From NCBI RefSeq assembly GCF_008727865.1, contig NZ_VTWU01000005.1, positions 489,761-553,760 on the forward strand: DNA of 64,000 nt, written 5' to 3'. The stretch is from Hymenobacter busanensis (GTDB lineage: Bacteria; Bacteroidota; Bacteroidia; Cytophagales; Hymenobacteraceae). The translations under genes were made by a program, and so were the position numbers. Below, one piece after another: positions 57,065-64,000 of this stretch (position 1 is its first letter; each line of letters opens with the position of its first letter). The notes below the pieces were generated by a model. That model did no database searches. It was not told where the DNA came from and saw only the letters and a program-made list of their open reading frames with translations.

Positions 57065-57895
57065 TTATAGGCGGTAAAACTGGGTGGCCGTGTCGCCCCA
57101 GAAATGGGCTTGCTCGGCGGCCGAAAAGCTGCGCAGGTAGTCTTCCAGCAGCGCAAATGCCCGGCTGTAGCCACCGGCCACGTTGCACACGGGCCAGTCG
57201 GAGCCATACATCAGCCGCTGGGGGCCGAAGGCTTCGAAAGCGGCGTCGAGGTACGGGCGGAAGTCGGCGGGCTGCCAGCCGTGCCAATCGGCTTCCGTTA
57301 CCAGGCCCGATACTTTGCAGAGCACGTTTTCGCGGGCCGCCAATTTGCGTAGTTGCTGCCGCCACGGCTCCAGCGTGCCGGCTTTGATGAGCGGTTTGGC
57401 CAAGTGGTCGACCACGAAAGGCTGGGTGGAAAACGCGTCAGCCAGCTCGGCAGCGTAGACCAATTGGTCGGGCAGAATGAGCAGGTCGTAGGCGAAGCCG
57501 TATCGGTATAACTCCCCGATGCCGCGCCGAAAAGCGGGCGTGAGCATCAGGGCGCGGTCGGCTTCGCCTTGCAGCACGTGGCGGAAACCTTTCAGTTGCT
57601 CGAAGTGCTGAAAGTGCGCCAGTCGCTCCGCAATGTCGTCGGCTTGCAAATCGACCCAACCGACGACGCCCTTGATGAAACTGTGCGCGGCGGCCAATTC
57701 CAGCAGAAACCGGGTTTCCTGCTCCGACTGGCTGGCCTGCACCGCCACGCAGCCGTCGAGGCGGTGCTGTTGCAGCAGCGGCAGCAGGTCGTCGGGCCCG
57801 AAGTCGCGCTGGATAACGGCCATGTCGGGCGTTATCCAGGCGTCGCGCACCGGGTCGAACTGCCAGAAGTGCTGGTGGGCGTCAATTCTGGCCAT
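57065..57895 (-). CDS. amidohydrolase, probable L-fucono-lactonase
   Basis: 276 residues of the amidohydrolase_2 family: ARIDAHQHFWQFDPVRDAWITPDMAVIQRDF at the start (HxH metal motif), GVVGWVDLQADD, FVVDHLAKPLIKAGTLEPWRQQLRKLA, CKVSGLVTEADW and MYGSDWPVCNVAG with the catalytic Asp. Members near sugar dehydrogenases open L-fuconolactone or L-rhamnonolactone to the acid. It is 11 bases before the dehydrogenase and overlaps the hydrolase gene by 14 bases, so the cluster is an operon. Confidence 0.88.
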   Translation of the reverse strand: MARIDAHQHFWQFDPVRDAWITPDMAVIQRDFGPDDLLPLLQQHRLDGCVAVQASQSEQETRFLLELAAAHSFIKGVVGWVDLQADDIAERLAHFQHFEQLKGFRHVLQGEADRALMLTPAFRRGIGELYRYGFAYDLLILPDQLVYAAELADAFSTQPFVVDHLAKPLIKAGTLEPWRQQLRKLAARENVLCKVSGLVTEADWHGWQPADFRPYLDAAFEAFGPQRLMYGSDWPVCNVAGGYSRAFALLEDYLRSFSAAEQAHFWGDTATQFYRL

Positions 57896-58739
57896 ACGCC
57901 TTCAGCATTTGCCGCGAAGTGCCCAAGCCGTCGATGCCCAACTCCACCACGTCGCCGGGCTGCAGGTACACGGGCGGGCTCATGCCCAAGCCCACGCCTG
58001 CCGGCGTGCCGGTGGAAATGACGTCGCCGGGCAGCAGGGTCATAAACTGGCTGATGTAGCTGATCAGGTGCGGAATGCGGAAGATGAATTCGGCCGTGGT
58101 GCCGTCCTGCATCATGCGCCCGTTCACCGACAGCCACAGGCGCAGGTTGTCGATGTCGCCCAACTCGTCGGCGGTAGCCAGCCAGGGGCCGATGGGCGCG
58201 AAGGTGTCGCAGCCTTTGCCCTTGTCCCAGGTGCCGCCGCGCTCAATCTGAAATTCGCGCTCCGATACGTCGTTGTGCAGGGCGTAGCCGGCAATGTAGT
58301 CGGCGGCATCGGCTTCTTCCACATACGACGCCCGCTTGCCCATAACCACGGCCAGCTCTACTTCCCAGTCGGTTTTCACCGAGTTGCGCGGGATGATAAT
58401 GTCGTCGTTGGGGCCAATAAGCGCGGTTGTCGATTTCATGAACAGCACCGGCTCGGCGGGCGGGGTGGCGCCGGTTTCGCGGGCGTGGTCGGCGTAGTTG
58501 AGCCCCACGCACACGATTTTGCTGGGCCGGGCCACCGGCGAACCAAGGCGCACGTCGTCGGCCACCACGGGCAGCTGGCCGGGGCCGTTGCGGATGATTT
58601 CGGCCAGTTTCTGCAGCCCGTTCTGCGCGAAAAACTGTTCGTTGTAATCGGCGAAGTGGGCCGACACATCGTAGCGCGTGCCGTTGAGTAAGACGCCGGG
58701 TTTTTCCTGGTCGGGCTGGCCGAAGCGGATAAGTTTCAT
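57882..58739 (-). CDS. fumarylacetoacetate-hydrolase-family protein, probable diketo-deoxy-fuconate hydrolase
   Basis: 285 residues. Family motifs: VCVGLNYADHARETG, PVLFMKSTTALIGPNDDIIIPRN, VKTDWEVELAVVMGKRA with metal-ligand Glu, GYALHNDVSEREFQIERGGTWDKGKGCDTF, MTLLPGDVISTGTPAGVGLGMSP. In the oxidative fucose/rhamnose pathway this enzyme cleaves 2,4-diketo-3-deoxy acid to pyruvate and L-lactate. Some relatives are annotated as ureidoglycolate lyases, so the assignment depends on context. It overlaps the lactonase gene. Confidence 0.88.
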   Translation of the reverse strand: MKLIRFGQPDQEKPGVLLNGTRYDVSAHFADYNEQFFAQNGLQKLAEIIRNGPGQLPVVADDVRLGSPVARPSKIVCVGLNYADHARETGATPPAEPVLFMKSTTALIGPNDDIIIPRNSVKTDWEVELAVVMGKRASYVEEADAADYIAGYALHNDVSEREFQIERGGTWDKGKGCDTFAPIGPWLATADELGDIDNLRLWLSVNGRMMQDGTTAEFIFRIPHLISYISQFMTLLPGDVISTGTPAGVGLGMSPPVYLQPGDVVELGIDGLGTSRQMLKAYGQN

Positions 58740-58799
58740 TCGGTGGTGTGGGGGTAGTAGCGTGTTGATTGGCCATCGGTGCCGGCCAAAAACGGATTC

Positions 58800-59561
58800 C
58801 TAGGTGTTCAGCTTGATGAAGCCGCCGTCGAGCGGGTAGTCGCAACCGGTTACGAAGCCGGCTTCGTCGGAGCAGAGGTACAGCGCCAGGGCGGCTACTT
58901 CTTCGGGCTTGCCCATGCGGCCGATGGGCTGGCTTTGGGAGAGCTTGTCGAAGATTTCGGCCTCCTGGCCCGCGTAGTTCTTGGCAATGAATCCATCGAC
59001 GAAGGGCGTGTGTACCCGGGCCGGCGACACGCTGTTGCAGCGGATGTTATCGGCCAAGTAGTCGCGCGCTACCGACAAGGTCATGGCGAAAATGGCGCCC
59101 TTGCTCATGGAGTAAGCGAATCGGTCGGTAAGGCCCACGTGCGCGGCAATCGACGCCAGGTTCAGAATGGCCCCGCCGTGCTGCTTCATGAGCGGTACCG
59201 CGGCGTGCAGGCAATTGTAGGCGCCCTTCACATTTACCTGGTACACACGCTCAAAGTCGGCCTCGGCGGTATTCTCCACGTTGCCCACGTGGGCAATGCC
59301 GGCGTTGTTGACGAGAATATCGACCCGGCCGATGGCGGCAAACGTGGCCGCTACCTGCGCCTGCTGGCTCACGTCGGCGGCGTGTACCTGCACCCGGCCG
59401 CCCTGCGCGGCAATTTCGTCGGCCGTAGCCTGGCCCGCCGCGGCGCTCAACTCGATGATGTGGACACTAGCGCCCTGGCGGGCAAACAGCTGGCTGATGG
59501 CCCGGCCAATGCCGCTGCCCCCGCCGGTGATGACGGCCGTTTTGCCGCTTAAGTTGAACAT
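58800..59561 (-). CDS. short-chain dehydrogenase, probable 2-keto-3-deoxy-L-fuconate dehydrogenase
   Basis: 253 residues. FNLSGKTAVITGGGSGIGRAISQLF and ILVNNAGIAHVGNVENT are the nucleotide-binding blocks; the catalytic triad is intact (NLASIAAHVG, YSMSK). SVSPARVHTPFVDG and SDEAGFVTGCDYPLDGGFIKLNT end the protein. In the oxidative pathway it oxidises the 2-keto-3-deoxy acid to the 2,4-diketo form before hydrolysis. First gene of the four-gene minus-strand cluster, 60 bases before the hydrolase. Confidence 0.87.
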   Translation of the reverse strand: MFNLSGKTAVITGGGSGIGRAISQLFARQGASVHIIELSAAAGQATADEIAAQGGRVQVHAADVSQQAQVAATFAAIGRVDILVNNAGIAHVGNVENTAEADFERVYQVNVKGAYNCLHAAVPLMKQHGGAILNLASIAAHVGLTDRFAYSMSKGAIFAMTLSVARDYLADNIRCNSVSPARVHTPFVDGFIAKNYAGQEAEIFDKLSQSQPIGRMGKPEEVAALALYLCSDEAGFVTGCDYPLDGGFIKLNT

Positions 59562-59827
59562 GGAGAAGAAGTGGAAATGTATGAAACGTGGTGCCTGCTG
59601 CCGGGTGAATCAAGAGGGGTGCCTAGGCTGCTGGCGGGCTACCCGCTAACATAAACAAGCCACCCAGGTACCGAACCAAGGTGGCAGAAAAGCGGGCGAA
59701 AAACGGGGCCGGAGTTATCCGGCGTGCTATCCAATGGGAATTGCGCCCTGCTTGCATAGGGTGGAATGAGAGCGTACAAGCCATTCAGCGGCCGGGCAAA
59801 CGCCGAATGGAAACCGTGGGGAAAGGC

Positions 59828-59908
59828 TTTTGACGTGACGCGTGGCTCAGGTTTCCCTTGTGCGGTTCCCAGGCCGCGTTTCCCCTCCTTGCCACGCGTC
59901 CGTCAAAA
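59828..59908. repeat. inverted repeat enclosing a triplicated 7-mer
   Basis: TTTTGACGTGACGCGTGGC (59828-59846) pairs with 59891-59908 with one extra base. The 44-base interior contains GTTTCCC (59851), GGTTCCC (59864) and GTTTCCC (59878), spaced 13 and 14 bases apart. Confidence 0.65.
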
Positions 59909-60052
59909 ACTCATTTCATTCACTCATTCCAAAGCTGCACGTTGTTGAGCGTCAAACCTTCCCGCACCTACCTGCCCTCAGAAAATAAATCGACCACGAG
60001 CAGCCGGCGTACAGGCTGGGAGCTTGCGGTGTATGGAGTTTGCGTCAGCCGC

Positions 60053-60086
60053 GTTGCCAGCAGGCACACGCGGGGCTGCTGGCAAC
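60053..60086. repeat. hairpin, 11-bp arms
   Basis: GTTGCCAGCAG (60053-60063) pairs with CTGCTGGCAAC (60076-60086). No T run. Confidence 0.5.
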
Positions 60087-60118
60087 ACGACCGCGCAGCA
60101 GTTTGGTCATACATGGCT

Positions 60119-60158
60119 GCCGGGCGCTGGCACGTTTGGCTGCTTGCCAGCGCCCGGC
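60119..60158. repeat. hairpin after the AraC gene, 14-bp arms
   Basis: GCCGGGCGCTGGCA (60119-60132) pairs perfectly with 60145-60158 around a 12-base loop, 18 bases after the AraC stop (minus strand). It has no T run on either side. Confidence 0.6.
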
Positions 60159-60176
60159 TATGGATGAGTCGCCTGA

Positions 60177-61072
60177 TCAGGTGGCTTTGCGGAAGGCCAG
60201 CGGGGTGGTGCCGGTGTGCTTCTTAAAGAAGTTGTTGAAGTAGGTCGGGTACTCAAAGCCCAGGCTGTAGGCAATTTCGGCCGTGCTCCAGGAGGTGTGG
60301 TGCAGTAGGGCCTTGGCCTCGCCGATGATGCGCTCGGCAATGTGTACGGTGGTTGGCTTGCCCGTCGCCTCCTTCACGGCGCGGTTCAGGTGGTTCACGT
60401 GCACGGCCAGCTGGTTGGCAAAGCCTGGGCCGATTTCAGCGGCAGCGCCTGCTGAGGGCTTTCCACCGGAAACATCCGCTCCAACAGCTCCTGAAACAGC
60501 GCCGTGATGCGCGAGGAGGCGTTTTTGTGCTGCACAAAGCTCTCCGTCGGCTGCATGCGCAGGGCCTCGTGGATCAGCAGCTGAATGTAGGTCCGAATCA
60601 GGTCGTTCTTGAACAGGTAGCCGGTATCCTGCTCGGCCGGGATTTTCTGAAAGATGCTCTTGGCGTAGGCCGCCTGCTCGTCGCCAAGGTGGAAGATGGG
60701 CGTGCCACCGACCTTGAACAGCGGCGACTGATGCAGGCTTTCCGACCGGTCGTTTTCCTTCATGAACGCCTCCGTGAACAGGAAGGAGTAGCCCTTCAGC
60801 CGCGGGGCCTGCAGCTCAAGAGAGTAGGGAATGTGCGGGTTGGCAAACAGCAGGCTGTTGCCGCTGATGTCGATGCTGCGGTCGGCGTAGTGCACCGTGC
60901 AGGGGCTGGTCATCAGGGCCACCTTGTAGAAGTCGCGGCGGCGGTACGTGGGGCCGGGGTTTACGGCCGTATCGACTTCGTAAGCCTTAAAGCCCGTCAG
61001 CTTTAGCTCTTGGGCACTCACGCCCTGGTGGGTGCCTGCGGCGGGGGGCGTGGTAGCGGGTTGGTGGGTCAT
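60177..61072 (-). pseudogene. AraC-family regulator, frameshifted
   Basis: From the ATG at 61072 the frame encodes an AraC-type sensor domain (ELKLTGFKAYEVDTAVNPGPTYRRRDFYKVALMTSPCTVHYADRSIDISGNSLLFANPHIPYSLELQAPRLKGYSFLFTEAFMK), then helices, and stops at 60395. The HTH part (HVNHLNRAVKEATGK, IIGEAKALLHHTSWSTAEIAYSLGFEYPTYFNNFFKKHTGTTPLAFRKA) is intact in another frame from about 60420 to 60177. One missing base near 60417-60424 (a GCTTTGCC stretch on the minus strand) would restore a normal protein of about 297 residues. It is either a recent pseudogene or a sequencing error. Confidence 0.85.
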
Positions 61073-61148
61073 GGGGTGAGTGGCAAACGGCGGCATCGGG
61101 CCGAACCAGCGGCGCCGGGGAAGAAAGCAAAAAGGCCGGGCAGCCCGG

Positions 61149-62756
61149 CTACGGCGTTCCGGCCGCGGGCAGCTGCTTTTCCTGCAGCTTCAACTCCTCC
61201 AGATCAAGCAAGGCCAGGTGCTTGCGAATCAGCTCCTCGTCGAGTTCGGCCCGCCGGTTGAGCTCGTGCAGCCGGCTGCGCTGCCGCGCCAGCAGGTCGG
61301 CGTAGAGCAGCTGAAATTGCCTTAGCTCGTTTTCCGTGTGCTGCTTTCTGCCGGCGGGCGCCTGCTCGTAGGCGGTCAGGTCGAGCTGCAGCCGCGTGTG
61401 CAGGTTCTGCAGGTAGCGGTTGGGGCCGGTCTGGGCTGCCACAAACTCCAGCGCCTGCCGGGCAAGCGTCTGCCGGATGAGCCGCTCCTGGTACGCTTCG
61501 GGCAGGGTATTCGGGAATTCATCGGGCTGCAGCTTCCGGATCAGCCAGGGCAGGGTGAGTCCCTGAAACACCAGCGTGACGAGAATGACCACGAAGGTGA
61601 CAAACAGAATCAGGTTGCGGTACGGAAAAGGCTGCCCGGCGGGCGTGAGGAGCGGAATGGAAAGGGCCGCCGCCAACGACACCACCCCGCGCATGCCCGC
61701 CCAGCCGATAACAGTGGGGCCTCGCCAGCCCGGGTTGGCCACGGCCACGGTGATGAAATGGCTGGCCAGGCGGGTAAACTGCGCCGCGCCAAATGCGCAC
61801 AGCAGCCGCGTGACAACGAGCACCAGCGAAATGAGCAGGCCATAGCCGATGGCGCTGCCCAGGCTAATGCCGCCGAGCTGCCGGGTAATGACGGGCAACT
61901 GCAGACCGATCAGCAAAAACACCAGGCCGTTCAGCACAAAGCTGAGCACCGTCCACACGTTCACGCCCTCGATGCGGCTGCGGTACGAAAGCAGGATGTG
62001 GCGCTGGTTGGACAGCAACAAACCGCCGGCCACCACGGCCAGCACCCCGGAGTAGTGAAAGTACTCGGCGGCGTAGTACATGCAGTAGGGCGTCACCACC
62101 GTCAGCACTACCTCAATGCTGGGCGTGGTGGGCAGCCAGCGGTGAATGGCGTAGAAAACAAGGCCTACGAGCAAGCCAATCAGCGTGCCCAGCACAATAA
62201 CCAGCACAAAGCTCAGGGCAGCTTCGCCAGCGTGAAACTGCCCCGTCAGCACAGCCGCCAGCGCAAACCGGAACACCACCAGCGAGGAGGCATCGTTGAG
62301 CAGACTCTCCCCTTCGATGATGCTGACCAGCGGCTTGGGTACTTGCACCTGCCGCATGATGGTGGTAGCCGAAATGGCGTCGGGGGGCGAGATGATGCCG
62401 CCCAGCAGAAAGCCCAGCGCCAGCGTAAAGCCCGGAATCAGCCAGTGCGACACCACGGCTACCACGCAGGAGGTGAGCACCACGATGGGGAAGGCGAAGG
62501 AGATAATTACCCGTCGCCAGCGCCAAAATTCCTTCCACGAGGTTTGCCAGGCCGCTTCGTAGAGCAAGGGCGGCAGAAAGAGAAAGAAAACGACTTCCGG
62601 CTCGATGACGATGTTGGCAAACTGGGCCGTGAAGCTGAAGCCCAAACCGCCCAGCACCAGCACAATCGGGTAGGCCACGCGCAGCTTGCCCGCCAGCATC
62701 ACCAGCGCCAGGATGATGAGAACCAGGCAGACGAACTCGAACAACTGGCTTTGCAT
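61149..62756 (-). CDS. CPA1-family Na+/H+ antiporter
   Basis: 535 residues from the ATG at 62756 (MQSQLFEFVCLVLIILALVMLAGKLRV). About twelve spans form the exchanger; the ion-binding region SPPDAISATTIMRQ and IIEGESLLNDASSLVVFRFAL have the conserved Pro-Asp and Glu-Asn-Asp residues, and WAGMRGVVSLAAALSIP is the NhaP signature. The C-terminal 130 residues (from about 400) are a cytoplasmic helical, charged domain (QERLIRQTLARQALEFVAAQ, LARQRSRLHELNRRAELDEELIRKHLALLDLEELKLQEKQ), as in NhaP/YjcE-type antiporters. It exports Na+ or K+ for H+. The neighbours give no further clue. Confidence 0.93.
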   Translation of the reverse strand: MQSQLFEFVCLVLIILALVMLAGKLRVAYPIVLVLGGLGFSFTAQFANIVIEPEVVFFLFLPPLLYEAAWQTSWKEFWRWRRVIISFAFPIVVLTSCVVAVVSHWLIPGFTLALGFLLGGIISPPDAISATTIMRQVQVPKPLVSIIEGESLLNDASSLVVFRFALAAVLTGQFHAGEAALSFVLVIVLGTLIGLLVGLVFYAIHRWLPTTPSIEVVLTVVTPYCMYYAAEYFHYSGVLAVVAGGLLLSNQRHILLSYRSRIEGVNVWTVLSFVLNGLVFLLIGLQLPVITRQLGGISLGSAIGYGLLISLVLVVTRLLCAFGAAQFTRLASHFITVAVANPGWRGPTVIGWAGMRGVVSLAAALSIPLLTPAGQPFPYRNLILFVTFVVILVTLVFQGLTLPWLIRKLQPDEFPNTLPEAYQERLIRQTLARQALEFVAAQTGPNRYLQNLHTRLQLDLTAYEQAPAGRKQHTENELRQFQLLYADLLARQRSRLHELNRRAELDEELIRKHLALLDLEELKLQEKQLPAAGTP

Positions 62757-62934
62757 AGCTGGCGGCTGAAAAAAGAAAAACACGGCACGTCCACGGCGGA
62801 GCATTTGGGCATCCGCTTGGCGTCAAACCAGGCTTGGTGCCCCATCAGCGCATCCTGCTGAGCGACCCTGAATCTAAACCATCGGCGGGATTTTGCGAGT
62901 TGGGCTGGCGGGTGGTGGGGGCGCAGAACCCGGC

Positions 62935-63943
<1,009 letters not shown>

Positions 63944-64000
63944 TAAGAGCGTGTTGGGGATTAGGTAATGCGATTTAAGCAAAGCGTGATGTTGGCCCAC

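Larger units (their letters stand above)
59562..60176. other. 615-base spacer with several inverted repeats
   Basis: Between the fucose cluster and the broken AraC gene, both minus strand. It contains an inverted repeat at 59828-59908 and hairpins at 60053-60086 and 60119-60158. Open frames here have no protein character. The promoter for the fucose cluster should lie in the 59562-59700 part, but I see no clear -7 box. Confidence 0.65.

Noticed and set aside
59858..60226. A 122-codon plus-strand frame in the spacer before the AraC gene
   Set aside because: Composition is Arg/Trp/Cys-rich and it runs through palindromes; no start signal or motif supports it.

Overview
The window is about 64 kb of GC-rich chromosome from a Bacteroidota bacterium, most likely a Hymenobacter-like member of the Cytophagales. 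This rests on promoters matching the Bacteroidota TTTG / TAnnTTTG pattern (clearest upstream of rpsU), a TonB-type beta-barrel receptor with an N-terminal carboxypeptidase-regulatory domain, LytTR response regulators, a ComA-type phosphosulfolactate synthase, and a Wzc-like kinase with a Gly-Tyr tail. I see no rRNA, tRNA, CRISPR array, prophage or insertion sequence. Nearly all large ORFs antisense to or out of frame with the genes listed are high-GC shadows.

Layout. 1-6.7 kb: the end of an S9 peptidase, a PAP2 phosphatase, a polytopic membrane protein and two paralogous secreted proteins with likely beta-barrel C-termini. 7-12.6 kb: a GH1-like glycosidase, then housekeeping genes (metK, hpf, xerC, rpsU, acyl-CoA dehydrogenase). 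12.8-18.2 kb: exopolysaccharide export lipoprotein, tyrosine autokinase, PHP-type tyrosine phosphatase and an epimerase. 18.2-22.3 kb: TPR protein, ComA, two Roadblock/LC7-like proteins, a membrane protein with a carboxypeptidase-regulatory domain. 22.9-31.3 kb: DUF5060-type glycosidase, sorbosone-dehydrogenase-like lipoprotein, DedA, AroE, a 56-residue secreted protein and the receptor. 31.6-45.7 kb: ABC transporter beside a LytS/LytTR pair, an ECF sigma factor translationally coupled to a membrane/beta-barrel protein, uvrB, a lipoprotein, YetF, pyrophosphatase, and a second LytTR regulator with a TPR histidine kinase.

45.8-59.6 kb is a deoxysugar locus. It has L-rhamnose uptake (RhaT), isomerase, kinase and a bifunctional aldolase/dehydrogenase, a GntR-family regulator, the LutABC lactate-oxidation complex, and four genes of the oxidative L-fucose (or L-rhamnose) pathway. 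Both branches can end in L-lactate, which LutABC would oxidise to pyruvate. The sugar-acid dehydratase needed to complete the oxidative branch is not in the window. A 10-bp-period direct repeat (CAGGAG-N4-CAGGAG) sits at the same distance from the -7 box of rhaT, rhaD and rhaI and is a good candidate operator. 60.2-64 kb: a frameshifted AraC regulator, a CPA1 antiporter and an aldo/keto reductase.

The most unusual non-coding material is palindromic: an inverted pair of REP-like hairpins inside the lut operon, a 30-bp-arm hairpin after lutC, a chain of hairpins after uvrB, very long terminator-like inverted repeats, and an inverted repeat enclosing three copies of a 7-mer near 59.85 kb.
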